Assembly (NCBI RefSeq): GCF_014204915.1
Contig: NZ_JACHMH010000001.1
Coordinates: forward strand, 5,915,501 to 5,979,500
DNA length: 64,000 nucleotides
Direction of reading: 5' to 3'
From: Crossiella cryophila
GTDB lineage: Bacteria; Actinomycetota; Actinomycetes; Mycobacteriales; Pseudonocardiaceae
Numbering within the stretch: position 1 is the first letter of the stretch; each line of letters begins with the position of its first letter. A program made the translations under genes and the position numbers. The notes beneath the pieces were generated by a model. The model was not told the origin of the DNA. It saw only the letters and a list, made by a program, of their open reading frames with translations, and did no database searches. This document shows, piece after piece, positions 1 to 8,227 of this stretch.

Positions 1-1961
1 GCGAACGGGTGCGGCCGGTCCGGGTCGCAGGCCAGCCGGACCTCGCGTTTGGCGTTGCGCACCCGCCCCGACGGCGCGGTCCAGTCCTGTGTGGACACTG
101 ACACCGGCACGGCGCAGGTGTTGTCGGACTCCAGATCGGTGAGCGGGGCGGCGACCTGGCGGAAGAACTCCCACCACGCCGGGTTGGTCTCCCGCCGGTG
201 GTAGCCGACCGAGGCGGCCAGCAGGGACCGGGTGCGGTGGTCGGGGGTGAAGGCGGCCGGATTCTCCGGCAGCTCCGCCATCAGCGGGTCGACCAGGGCG
301 GCGAGTTTCGCGGCGCGTTCGGCGCGGCGTTGCGCGGCCAGCTCATCGGCCGCGGAATCGATCGCGGCGTCCAAAGTGGACGGATCGACCGGCGGGGCCG
401 GTTCGATCCCGGCTTCGGCGCGGATGTCGAGGAGGAAGCGGTAAAGGCGGTTGGTGGACACGCAGTCGTACTCGTTGTAGTCGGCGATACCGCGCAGCAC
501 CGCGGCCGCGCGGGCGGTGTCGCCGACCTCGGTCAGGGTGAGGTAGTCCTCGTATGCCTCGATGCTGGACACCGCGTTCTGCACGTCCCCGGCCCGGGAT
601 TCGGGCATGTACAACGGTTCCAGGTACTTGATCGAGTAGGACCGCTGGGATACCCGGAGTCCCTTGCGCACCACGGTGTACAGGTCAACGAGGACCCCGC
701 CGCGCAGCAGCGTGTCGACCTCCTCCTCCCGGGTGCCGTGCAGCGCGGCCAGTTTCTTCAGCGCGTTGGTCTCATAGGGCGCGTAGTGGTAGACGTGCAG
801 GTCCGGGTGCTCGGCCAGCCGCTCGGTCACGAAGTCCACAAAGGACTCGAACGCGCGTTTCTCCTGCACTCGGCTGTGCGCCCAGAACGGGGTGAACTCC
901 TCCAGGCCGCCGGGGGTGAGGGTGATCGCGCCGAAGAGGTACTCCAGCCCGTCGGAGTCCAGTGCGAACGGATCGCCCTCCATGTCGAAGAACACGTCGC
1001 CCGGACTGGGTCGCGGCAGCCCGGCCAGCTCGTCCGGGGCGACGATCTCGTAGGAGACCTTGCCGATCGGGTCCTCCGGGGTGCGGGTGAGGTCCTGCTG
1101 TACCTGGAGGGTGGCCTGGGCGCGCAACCCGGTGAAGGTGGCCGTGGACAGCGTGGGCGGGCGTTCGTTCTCGGTGGCCGCGGCCAGTGCCTCGATGGTG
1201 CCGATCCCGGCGGCGGCCAGTTTGCGCCGCTGATCGGTGCGCATGCCCGCGACCAGGGACAGATCCCGGGCGGCCGAACGGCCCTGGGCGCAGTGCTGGG
1301 CGAACCGGCAGGTCGTACAGGCCGGACGCTCGTCGTCCCAGAGCCGCTCGGGCAGTGTGGCCGGTTCGCTGAGCCGGGTGCGCAGACGGTCCCGCAGGTG
1401 GGCCAGCAGCGGCAGGAATTCCTGTACCCGCAGGGAATGCGCGCTGCCGTCGCCGAGCAGCAGGTGCATCAGCGGCCCGGCGGTGAACCCGGCCTGGGTG
1501 AGCGCGTGCGCGTAGGCGGTCAGCTGCAGCACGGCGGAGGGACGGGCGTGCCGGGCGAGTTTGGCGTCGTGTGGTTCGTAGCCGCCGTCCTCGGTGGCGA
1601 TGAGGAAGTCGGCGCGGCCGGAGAACTCCCCGTCGTAGAACACGCCCTGGTAGACCACCGGAGCCCCGGCGGTGAGGGCCTGCCGGGTGCGTTCGGCGGC
1701 CGCGGTCAGCGCCGCCGGCGTCGGCGCCGGGGTGTCGATCTCGACCACCCCGGCCCCGTACCGTCGTTTCAGCCGTTCCAGCACGGCCTGCTCGTGCGCG
1801 AGGCCGTGCTTGGCGACCAGGGCCTCGGATCCGCGTTCGGGCGCGGGCGCGCCGGGCAGGCCGAGCGCGAGGGCCTGGTTGAGCCTGCTGCGGTGCCCGC
1901 ACTCCATGAGGTCGACCAGGTCGGTCGGGGAGTGGACGAGCCCGTGATCGGTCCGCAGCAT
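1..1961 (-). CDS. TM0106-family RecB-like nuclease (3' end off the left edge)
   Basis: The reading frame is open from an ATG at 1961 to the window edge (653 codons seen). Residues about 10-235 form a RecB-type nuclease domain: Asp118 in GRADF and Asp132-x-Lys134 fit PD-(D/E)XK, and Cys21, Cys215, Cys218 and Cys224 fit the Fe-S cysteines of AddB/Cas4-like nucleases. A second, RNase H-like nuclease (YprB type) starts at DMEGDP (Asp326, Glu328) and has a late YNEYDC acidic motif near residue 505. Family members normally end in a superfamily 1 helicase, which would lie outside the window. It begins 17 bp after the upstream small gene and is probably cotranscribed with it. A DNA repair or processing role is inferred from the family. 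Confidence 0.88.
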   Translation of the reverse strand, partial: MLRTDHGLVHSPTDLVDLMECGHRSRLNQALALGLPGAPAPERGSEALVAKHGLAHEQAVLERLKRRYGAGVVEIDTPAPTPAALTAAAERTRQALTAGAPVVYQGVFYDGEFSGRADFLIATEDGGYEPHDAKLARHARPSAVLQLTAYAHALTQAGFTAGPLMHLLLGDGSAHSLRVQEFLPLLAHLRDRLRTRLSEPATLPERLWDDERPACTTCRFAQHCAQGRSAARDLSLVAGMRTDQRRKLAAAGIGTIEALAAATENERPPTLSTATFTGLRAQATLQVQQDLTRTPEDPIGKVSYEIVAPDELAGLPRPSPGDVFFDMEGDPFALDSDGLEYLFGAITLTPGGLEEFTPFWAHSRVQEKRAFESFVDFVTERLAEHPDLHVYHYAPYETNALKKLAALHGTREEEVDTLLRGGVLVDLYTVVRKGLRVSQRSYSIKYLEPLYMPESRAGDVQNAVSSIEAYEDYLTLTEVGDTARAAAVLRGIADYNEYDCVSTNRLYRFLLDIRAEAGIEPAPPVDPSTLDAAIDSAADELAAQRRAERAAKLAALVDPLMAELPENPAAFTPDHRTRSLLAASVGYHRRETNPAWWEFFRQVAAPLTDLESDNTCAVPVSVSTQDWTAPSGRVRNAKREVRLACDPDRPHPF

Positions 1962-1978
1962 CAGGTCAGTCTGCCGGG

Positions 1979-2221
1979 TCAGGGTTTGGCGTCACCCTCC
2001 GGCTTGCCGTCCTTGTCCAGAAAACCCTCGACCTTGTTGCTGACGGTTTCGATCTTGTCGGTGTACTTGCCACCGGTGACCTTGTCGATCCCGCTGGCCG
2101 CGGCGTCCACACCCTTGGCGGCGAGTTCGCGCGCCTTGTCCCCAGCGGGGCTCTGCGCGAACTCGGCCGCCTTCTCCTTGGCCTGCTCAGCCAGCTCTTT
2201 CGCCTTGTCCAGGAAGCTCAT
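1979..2221 (-). CDS. MT0933-like small antitoxin-family protein
   Basis: An 80-residue, highly charged, Lys/Ala/Glu-rich protein predicted to be helical. It starts MSFLDKAKELAEQAKEKA and contains a GIDKVTGGKYTDKI block near residues 44-57, the pattern of the MT0933/Rv0909 antitoxin family. In mycobacteria that protein is paired with an SRPBCC toxin (Rv0910). No such gene sits beside it here: upstream is the ABC importer operon (33 bp) and downstream the RecB-like nuclease (17 bp). A stress-related small protein without toxin pairing is equally possible. The family assignment is fairly secure, the antitoxin role is not. Confidence 0.7.
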   Translation of the reverse strand: MSFLDKAKELAEQAKEKAAEFAQSPAGDKARELAAKGVDAAASGIDKVTGGKYTDKIETVSNKVEGFLDKDGKPEGDAKP

Positions 2222-2254
2222 GCCGCCATCGTGCCATCGGATCGGCGGATGTGC

Positions 2255-3292
2255 TCAGTTCCCTGGCCGGTCGTCAAACTTCGGGGTGACGGTGGAGGCG
2301 GGCACCAGCTGCCAGCCTTCCAGGGCCTTGCGGACCTGTTCGGCGGCGTCGATGTTGAGCGGCCCGGAGGTCCACAGCGCGTAGGGCAGGTTGAGGAACC
2401 GGTTCTCCTTGACCGCGGGCAGCTCGTTGATCCCGGCGCGGGCCTTGAGCAGCGCGACCTTGTCGGCGTAGCTCTGCGGCGGGTAGTCCACGAACAGGAA
2501 GGCGTCCGGTCTGGCCGCGGCGACCCGTTCCCAGGAGACCTTGGTCCAGGTGTCGTCCACATCGGCGAGCGCGTTGCGCGCGCCGGCGTCGCTGATGATC
2601 GCCTCGGGCGCGCCGAAGCGGCCGCTGGAGTACACGCTGTCGGTGCCGCTGTCGAAGAGGAACACGGTGGGCGCCTTGGCCGGTTTCGGTGCTTCGCGCA
2701 GGGTCTTGAGCCGGGCGTCCAGATCGGCGGTGACCTTGTCCGCCTCGGCCGTGCGGCCGGTGATCTTGCCGAGGTTGGCCAGGTCCTCGCGCAGCGCCTG
2801 CCAGGGTTCGATCACGCCGCGAGCGGCCTTGCCGTCGGCCTGGCGGCAGCTCTCGGTGAGCACGTAGGCCGCCACGTTCTGCTGGCGCAGGGTGGCCGGG
2901 GTGAGCTGCTTCTCCTCGGCGTAGCCGTAGCTCCAGCCCGCCACCATGACGTCCGGGCGCTGGGCGAGCACGGTTTCCCGGGCCGGGTACTCGGGGGAGA
3001 CCGAGTTGAGCTTGTCGACCAGGTCGCCGTAGTGCCGTTTGAGGGTGGGGGCGTCCCGCTGCACGCTGGAGACCGCCGCGATCTGTTCCTGCGCGCCGAG
3101 GGCGAGGGTCATCGCGATCAGGTTGCCGTCGTTGACGAACAACCGCTTGGCAGGGGCGGGGAAGCTGACCTGGCTGCCGCAGTTGGTGATGCTGATGGTG
3201 CCCGCGCCGGGCTGCGCGGCCGGGCCGCCGCCGCAGGCGGGCAGGGCCAGCAGCGCGACGGCGCCGATCAGCAGGGGGATGGGACGGCTCAT
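2255..3292 (-). CDS. ABC importer substrate-binding lipoprotein, BtuF/FecB fold
   Basis: A 345-residue class III periplasmic binding protein. The N-terminus is a lipoprotein signal with lipobox LPAC, so Cys20 should be lipidated and the protein anchored outside the membrane. The rest fits the BtuF/FhuD/FecB fold (two lobes joined by a rigid helix). The start overlaps the stop of the ATPase gene (ATGA), making it the third gene of the transporter operon. The substrate is not readable from the protein: related actinobacterial proteins are variously labelled siderophore, B12 or F420-0 binding. The riboswitch-like leader of this operon argues for cobalamin or another corrinoid. Confidence 0.85.
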   Translation of the reverse strand: MSRPIPLLIGAVALLALPACGGGPAAQPGAGTISITNCGSQVSFPAPAKRLFVNDGNLIAMTLALGAQEQIAAVSSVQRDAPTLKRHYGDLVDKLNSVSPEYPARETVLAQRPDVMVAGWSYGYAEEKQLTPATLRQQNVAAYVLTESCRQADGKAARGVIEPWQALREDLANLGKITGRTAEADKVTADLDARLKTLREAPKPAKAPTVFLFDSGTDSVYSSGRFGAPEAIISDAGARNALADVDDTWTKVSWERVAAARPDAFLFVDYPPQSYADKVALLKARAGINELPAVKENRFLNLPYALWTSGPLNIDAAEQVRKALEGWQLVPASTVTPKFDDRPGN

Positions 3293-4065
3293 GGGCGCTC
3301 CAGGGTGGGGGTGAACAGCAGATGCGGTCGCCCGGTGTCCGGGTGGGTGACCCGGGTGGCCCTGACCCCGAAGACCTCGCGCACCAGCGACGGGGTCAGG
3401 GCTTCGGCCGGGACGGCGGCGGGGCGGGCCTCGCCGTTGTGCAGGACCACCACGCGGTCACAGACGTCGGCGGCCAGGTTGAGGTCGTGCAGGGCCAGCA
3501 GCACGGTCCGGTCCAGCCCGCGGACCAGGTCCAGGAGGTGCAGCTGGTGCCGGATGTCGAGGTGGTTGGTGGGTTCGTCCAGCACCAGCAACGGCGCGTC
3601 CTGGGCGAGTCCGCGGGCGAGCAGCACCCGGCGTCGTTCACCACCGGAGAGCTGTTCCACCGGCCGGTCCACGGCGTCTTCCAGGTCTACTGTGGACAGT
3701 GCTTTTCGGACGGTCTCACGTTCTCGCCGGTCGCCTCCGGCCCAGGGCGCGCGATGCGGGACCAGCCCGAGCGCGACGAGTTCGCCGACAAGCAGATCCG
3801 CGGGCAGTTCCTCTTCCTGCCCCACCATGGCGATCCGCCGCGCCCGTTGCCGAGCGGACAGCGCCGAGAGCGGCTGGCCGTCCAGGAGGATCCGCCCGGC
3901 CGCGGGTGCCCGGATCCCGGCCAGCACCCGCAGCAGCGTGGACTTGCCGCTCCCGTTGGGCCCGACAAATCCCAGCACCTCACCGGGTTCGACGGCGAGA
4001 TCGACCCCGCGCAGGATGGTCCGCCCACCGATCGCGCAGTCCAGCCCTGATGCCCGAAGCCTCAT
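3289..4065 (-). CDS. ABC importer ATP-binding protein, BtuD/FecE family
   Basis: A 258-residue ATPase that energises the importer. Walker A GPNGSGKST is at residues 35-43, the LSGGE signature at 139-143, and Walker B followed by DEPTNHLD at about 158-170. The ATG at 4065 was chosen because it overlaps the permease stop (ATGA) and gives the normal family length; a longer open frame upstream to 4731 is antisense noise. Its own stop overlaps the start of the binding-protein gene. The order permease, ATPase, binding protein is translationally coupled throughout, so a single mRNA makes all three parts. Confidence 0.93.
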   Translation of the reverse strand: MRLRASGLDCAIGGRTILRGVDLAVEPGEVLGFVGPNGSGKSTLLRVLAGIRAPAAGRILLDGQPLSALSARQRARRIAMVGQEEELPADLLVGELVALGLVPHRAPWAGGDRRERETVRKALSTVDLEDAVDRPVEQLSGGERRRVLLARGLAQDAPLLVLDEPTNHLDIRHQLHLLDLVRGLDRTVLLALHDLNLAADVCDRVVVLHNGEARPAAVPAEALTPSLVREVFGVRATRVTHPDTGRPHLLFTPTLERP

Positions 4066-5087
4066 CCCTCGCTCCCGAACCGGTACCGCCGCCGCCCCAG
4101 CAACAGCAGGAACACCGGCGCGCCGATGAGTCCGGTGACCACGCTCAACGGCACCTCCACCGGCCGGACCAGCACCCGCGCCGCCATGTCCACACACAGC
4201 AGGAACAACGCCCCCGTCACCGCCGCCACCGGCAACATGGCCCGATGCCGCGCCCCCACCAGCAGCCGCGCGATGTGCGGAATCACCAGCCCCACGAACC
4301 CGATCCCGCCAGAGACCGCCACCAGCACCCCGACCAGCACCGCCAGTCCGACGAACAACGAGTTCCGCAAAACCCGGACCGGCACCCCCAGCCCCGCCGC
4401 GGTGTCCGGCCCCATGGCCAACGCGTCCAGCCACCCACTCCCAGCCAGCAACAACGCCCCCAGGACCAGCACCACCACGAGCGGCAACCCCAGCCGATCC
4501 CAGTCCGCGCCGGCCAGACTGCCCAGCAGCCAGAACAACACCGACTCGGCGGCCCCAGGCTCCGCACTCCGGAACACCAGATAACTGGCCATCGCGGAGA
4601 ACGCCGACCCCAGCACCGTCCCGGTGAGCACCAACCGCAACGGCGTCAACCCACCCTGCGCCGCCGCGATCGCGAACACCAAAGCCGCCGCCCCAAGCGC
4701 CCCGACCAAGGCCCCCGCCGACAACGCCCACACCCCGGCCCCCGCGAACAACCCCGAGGTGATCACCGCGGTAGCCCCCACCCCCGCCCCGGAGGACACC
4801 CCGAGCAGGTAGGGATCGGCCAGCGGATTACGCACCAGTGTCTGGACCGCCACCCCGGCCACCGCCAGCCCGGCGCCGACGACCAGGGCGAGCAGACTGC
4901 GCGGAACACGCAGGTTCCACACGATGGTGTCGAAGGTGAGGTCGGCGCCGGGAGAACCGGTGAGCCGCGCGCCGAGCACGGCGCCCAGGGGGAGTTGCTC
5001 AGCGCCGACGGAGGCGGAGAAGGCGGCCGCGACCAGCAGCAACGCCGTCGGCGCGAGCAGGACCAACCCGGTCCGGGAACGACGCAC
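4062..5087 (-). CDS. ABC importer permease, BtuC/FecCD family
   Basis: A 341-residue polytopic membrane protein of the FecCD/BtuC type, with about nine to ten hydrophobic helices. Conserved family stretches include PLADPYLLGVSSGAG near residues 94-108 and GFVGLVIPHIARL near 263-275. It begins at a GTG preceded by a strong GGGGAGG ribosome binding site nine bases upstream. It is the first gene after the promoter and riboswitch-like leader. Together with the ATPase and lipoprotein it should form a type II importer for a large metal chelate; the leader suggests cobalamin. Confidence 0.9.
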   Translation of the reverse strand: MRRSRTGLVLLAPTALLLVAAAFSASVGAEQLPLGAVLGARLTGSPGADLTFDTIVWNLRVPRSLLALVVGAGLAVAGVAVQTLVRNPLADPYLLGVSSGAGVGATAVITSGLFAGAGVWALSAGALVGALGAAALVFAIAAAQGGLTPLRLVLTGTVLGSAFSAMASYLVFRSAEPGAAESVLFWLLGSLAGADWDRLGLPLVVVLVLGALLLAGSGWLDALAMGPDTAAGLGVPVRVLRNSLFVGLAVLVGVLVAVSGGIGFVGLVIPHIARLLVGARHRAMLPVAAVTGALFLLCVDMAARVLVRPVEVPLSVVTGLIGAPVFLLLLGRRRYRFGSEG

Positions 5088-5100
5088 GAGGTGGAACCTC
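5088..5100 (-). promoter_or_regulatory. Hairpin that can sequester the permease Shine-Dalgarno
   Basis: Read on the minus strand, GAGGT-TCC-ACCTC lies immediately before the GTG start of the permease gene. The left arm is part of the GGGGAGG ribosome binding site, so pairing would hide it. This is how many translational riboswitches switch expression off. The loop is only three bases, so the hairpin may need a partner helix. Confidence 0.5.
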
Positions 5101-5212
5101 CCCGGGCTGACGCGGCCCGCTAGGTGGCGGTGTGGACGGCACGGGGTCTGGCTTCACAGTGGCGCGACCGCTCCGAAGGTGTCGGATTCCCGTTGTCGTC
5201 GACAAGGCGAGC
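5100..5212 (-). promoter_or_regulatory. Probable cobalamin riboswitch leader
   Basis: The minus-strand leader contains, in order, GGGAATCCG, a CCGA/TCGG stem, the conserved-looking GCCACTGTGA and then AGCCAGACCCC, which resembles the B12 box. These are the core landmarks of cobalamin riboswitches, here in a compact form. It starts just after a good promoter and ends at the ribosome binding site of a BtuC-like permease gene. The identification rests on motif order and context; no covariance-model score was computed. Confidence 0.68.
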
Positions 5213-5214
5213 GC

Positions 5215-5243
5215 ATCGTAGGCACAGGTGGGGTGGGGGTCAA
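5215..5243 (-). promoter_or_regulatory. Sigma-70-type promoter of the ABC importer operon
   Basis: On the minus strand TTGACC (5243-5238) and TACGAT (5220-5215) are separated by exactly 17 bases, a near-consensus housekeeping promoter. Transcription would start around 5208, at the head of the riboswitch-like leader. Confidence 0.7.
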
Positions 5244-6770
5244 AGTTTGTGGTTGGTGGGCATGATGGGTTCAGTGGGGAGTGAAAGTGAAGGGTGGAGG
5301 GGCGAAGGCACAGGCTACCGGGAGGGCGGTGAGGGCGATAGGAGTGGTGAGCGTGCATGGAGGGTGGGCGCGACGGGCTGCTTGGGTCGGGTTGCTCGGG
5401 CGGGGAGGGTCGCGGTCCGGGACGGGCTGCCCGCGACGGGCCGCCGGGGCTGGGAGGGTCAGTCCGCAGCCAGCTGCCACGGCAGGGAGGGCCGGTTGCG
5501 TGAACGGCCGTGAGCGGGCGGGGGAGGGCGCGGGCTGGCAGGAGGCGGGGAGGGTCGCTGGGGGCGGGGCTCCCGGGTCAGGCGGGTCAGTGCGGAGGGA
5601 GTTTGGGTGGGAGTTTCGGGCGGGGTGCTGGCCGTGCGGTGGCGTTGCTCGGGTCGCGATCGCGGGCGGCGGGCAGATCGCGCGCGGCGTGCGGGTGGGC
5701 TGGGCTCGTGGGGGAGCGGAAGGGCTGCCGTTCACGGACGTTCACGCACCGGCCCCGCCCCGTGGAGCTGCGGGCGGGCGGTGACGTTGACCCGCGCTCG
5801 GCCTGCGCTCAGCCCGCGCGGTGACGGTGGCTGGTGGCCGACGTTCCTGATCGCGCGTTCCTGATCGCGCGATGGCGCTCGCGCTCGTGCCCCGGGGGGA
5901 CGCGCTCGGGGATGAGTGGGGCCGGGTCGAGGTGAGTGCGCGCCCAGGTCCCTGGTGGCCTGCCCGCTCCCGGTGGCCTGCCTGCATCGCCGATGTCGCG
6001 CCTGCCGCGATGTCACCGGGCCCGTCCCTGCCTCGGGCCTAGTCCCTATCTCCTATGCGTGACCACCCGGTGCTCGCCTCGCCGTGTCCCGCCCCGCGCA
6101 CCGCTTCTTTCTGCGGAACGAAACGATCAGCGCCCAAAGTTCCCCGAGCCATTTATCTCTTGGCAAACAGCCGCAGGCTGCCTGCCGCAGTTCCGGAGCT
6201 GTCCTCGGCGCCGAGGCAATGCGACCAGGTCAAGCATGCCCTGTTGCTGCTTACGATAACTTCAGTGTCAAGTGAAACTAACCTGTTCGGGCGAGCCAAA
6301 CACAAAACCCGCGCGAACCCTGGCGAACACAGAACCGACCTGGTAACGCCAAACCGGCGCCGACCAGACGAACTCTGACCGCAGCAACGACGAACTCTGA
6401 CCGCAGCAACACTGCCGGGAGCAACGCAGGCCGGACCAGCACCGATTGCAGGACGACCTCGCACTACCCCGACCAACTCTCGCGACCAACTCCATCGACC
6501 AACTTGCCCCGACCAGCTGCCCCTACCAACCCCGCCCCAGCCACTCCCGCGCGGAACGAACTCACCCGGACCGTGCCCAACCCAGCCCACCCCGCCGAAC
6601 ATCCCACCAAGCCCGAATCCCCGCCAGCCCAAATCCCGCACCAGCCCGCACATCCCGCCACCCCACACATCCCGGCCCCCACCCCCGAATCAAGCAGGCC
6701 AGGGCCTCGCAAGCGAGGCGGCGCTGCCCTGGCCAAGCCGCGTCAGGTGCCCAGACTCAAGTGCCCACAC
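5244..6770. other. About 1.5 kb without a convincing gene
   Basis: Every frame here reads as low-complexity Arg/Pro/Gly/Ala peptide with no family resemblance. The plus strand is strikingly G-rich and purine-biased from about 5250 to 6000 and C-rich from about 6400 to 6720, which creates long open frames by composition alone. From about 6100 to 6420 the A+T content is clearly higher than around it, and a short tandem duplication lies at 6367-6410. No tRNA, terminator or insertion element was recognised. Confidence 0.6.
6367..6410. repeat. Perfect tandem duplication, two 22-bp units
   Basis: Positions 6367-6388 and 6389-6410 are identical and directly adjacent; each unit contains AACTCTGACCGCAGCAAC. 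It lies in the gene-poor, relatively A+T-rich part of the 5.2-6.8 kb gap. Replication slippage is the simplest explanation. Confidence 0.9.
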
Positions 6771-7568
6771 TCAGGCGTCCTGCGCCGCCGGCTCCGGCAA
6801 CACCGACCCCGTCTCCAGCAACGTCTTCAGGTTGGCGATGATGTGCGACCAGCCCTCGGTGATCATCCCTCGCAGCACCGAGTCCGGCGCGAACCCGTCA
6901 TGGGTCACCGTCAGCTTCACCAGCTCGCCCAGTGGCTCGATGTCGAAGCTCGCCTTCGACCGTGGCTCTGCCGCGAGTTTCGCGCCCAGGTCCGCGTCCA
7001 GGCCGACGCTGGGGGCGAAGTCGGGGGTGAAGGTGTGCCAGGTGTAGGCGAGGCGGGTGTGGGGGTTGGCTTCCAGGACTACCTGGTCGGGGTCGGTGTG
7101 GGACCAGTCGCCCTGGGTCCAGGTGATGGTGGAGCCGGGGCGCCAGTCTGATTCCAGGGTGGCGCCCCAGTATTGCTGGGTGAAGGACGGGGTGGTGAGG
7201 GCCGCCCAGAGTTGTTCGGGGGTGGTGCGGATGTAGGTGGTGTAGACGAAGGGGTCCATGGGTCCTTGCTCCAATGCGGTTTTCAGGTCGGCCAGCGCTT
7301 GGGCGCGTGGTCGGTGGTAGTGGGTGATCCAGCGGTCGGCGATGGCGTTGATCGGGGCGGCGTTGAGGTAGTGCAACTTCTCCCGGCCGCGCCATTGGGT
7401 GGTGACCAGTTCGGCCGCGGCCAGCACCGCCAGGTGCTTGCTGACGGACTGGCGGGCCATGTCCAGCCCGGCGCACAGCTCCCGCAGGGTCTGCCCGTTC
7501 CGGCTGTTCAGGCTGTCCAGTAACCGGCGGCGACTGGGATCGGCCAGTGCCTTGAACACCTCGTCCAT
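6771..7568 (-). CDS. ArsR-type regulator fused to an SRPBCC/AHSA1 domain
   Basis: A 265-residue fusion. Residues about 1-95 are a winged-helix ArsR domain (MDEVFKALADPSRRRLLDSL, then MARQSVSKHLAVL as recognition helix). Residues about 105-255 are an SRPBCC/AHSA1 ligand-binding fold (VYTTYIRTTPEQLWAALT and WTQGDWSHTDP). Such fusions probably sense a hydrophobic ligand directly. The ATG at 7568 has GAGAGG upstream; the longer frame from 7610 would start inside the operator palindrome and is rejected. The perfect inverted repeat just upstream suggests autoregulation and control of the divergent lipoprotein gene. Confidence 0.88.
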   Translation of the reverse strand: MDEVFKALADPSRRRLLDSLNSRNGQTLRELCAGLDMARQSVSKHLAVLAAAELVTTQWRGREKLHYLNAAPINAIADRWITHYHRPRAQALADLKTALEQGPMDPFVYTTYIRTTPEQLWAALTTPSFTQQYWGATLESDWRPGSTITWTQGDWSHTDPDQVVLEANPHTRLAYTWHTFTPDFAPSVGLDADLGAKLAAEPRSKASFDIEPLGELVKLTVTHDGFAPDSVLRGMITEGWSHIIANLKTLLETGSVLPEPAAQDA

Positions 7569-7581
7569 CGCATCCTCTCGC

Positions 7582-7632
7582 ACATGCAGCCGTTTGGCTG
7601 CCTGAACCATAGGCAGCCAAACGGCTGCATGT
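7582..7632. promoter_or_regulatory. Large perfect inverted repeat, operator of the ArsR-SRPBCC gene
   Basis: Arms 7582-7603 and 7611-7632 are perfect 22-bp inverted repeats separated by GAACCAT. Each arm contains its own smaller dyad, GCAGCC-GTTT-GGCTGC or its mirror (CAAAC centre), so the site can be read as two regulator-binding dyads facing each other. It fills the space between two divergent starts (7568 minus, 7652 plus). Intrinsic hairpin formation is also possible. Confidence 0.75.
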
Positions 7633-7651
7633 CAACCACTAGGCTTGGACC

Positions 7652-8131
7652 GTGCGTGGGGGATCACTGCTGATCGGTGTTGTGCTGCTCGCCGGACTGG
7701 CCGGGTGCGGGGCGCCGGAACCACCCAGACTGGGGACGCCGGGGCAGAAGGTCACCGTGGTCCGGGGCGAGCGGACCTATCCGATGACCGCGGAGATCCT
7801 TGGCTGGGAGGTCCGGCCGCATCCGCAGGTCCCAGAGCGGGGGCCCGCGGTCAACTACCGCTACCGGTTCAGCGGCACCGCACCTGAGGTGCGGGTCGAA
7901 CTGCTGGCCTGCGCGATCGACGCGAACCGGGTGGTCATCCTGTGCGCGGGCATCCACCACCCCGGCATCGACGACCAGTGGTTCGGCCCGGCCGAGGGCT
8001 TCGACCTCACCCGCACCACCGCGGTGGTGGTCTTCCCCGACCAGCTGCACACCAGCTCGAACCCCGCCGACCCCAAGGACTTCGACGGCTACTACCCGCC
8101 GCGCCGGCTCGGTCCCGGCGACCGCCTCTGA
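7652..8131 (+). CDS. Predicted lipoprotein, unknown function
   Basis: A 159-residue protein with a short hydrophobic N-terminus and lipobox LAGC (Cys19), so it should be exported and lipidated. The mature part is rich in beta-type sequence, with two Cys (about residues 90 and 100) that could form a disulfide; no family was recognised. It starts at GTG with no clear ribosome binding site; a TAGGCT hexamer at 7639-7644 sits at the distance expected for a leaderless mRNA. It is divergent from the ArsR-SRPBCC gene and may be under the same operator. Confidence 0.75.
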   Translation: MRGGSLLIGVVLLAGLAGCGAPEPPRLGTPGQKVTVVRGERTYPMTAEILGWEVRPHPQVPERGPAVNYRYRFSGTAPEVRVELLACAIDANRVVILCAGIHHPGIDDQWFGPAEGFDLTRTTAVVVFPDQLHTSSNPADPKDFDGYYPPRRLGPGDRL

Positions 8132-8227
8132 CGGGTCAGCGGGAAAATCTCCTGGGCGTGTCGATATCGCCGGTGGCCGTTCGTCGTCATGGTGTACGCC
8201 AGCACCAGAACTGACGGGAGCACCACG

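Noticed and set aside
198-2384. A 728-residue open frame on the plus strand.
   Set aside because: It is antisense to the RecB-like nuclease, whose minus-strand protein has clear motifs; the plus frame is Gly/Arg-rich noise from high GC.
3289-4731. A 480-residue version of the ABC ATPase.
   Set aside because: The extra N-terminus is antisense to the permease gene and compositionally abnormal; the ATG at 4065 fits the operon.
5281-6016. Several overlapping frames of 80-170 residues on both strands.
   Set aside because: All are low-complexity Arg/Gly/Ala/Pro with no start signals or family features.
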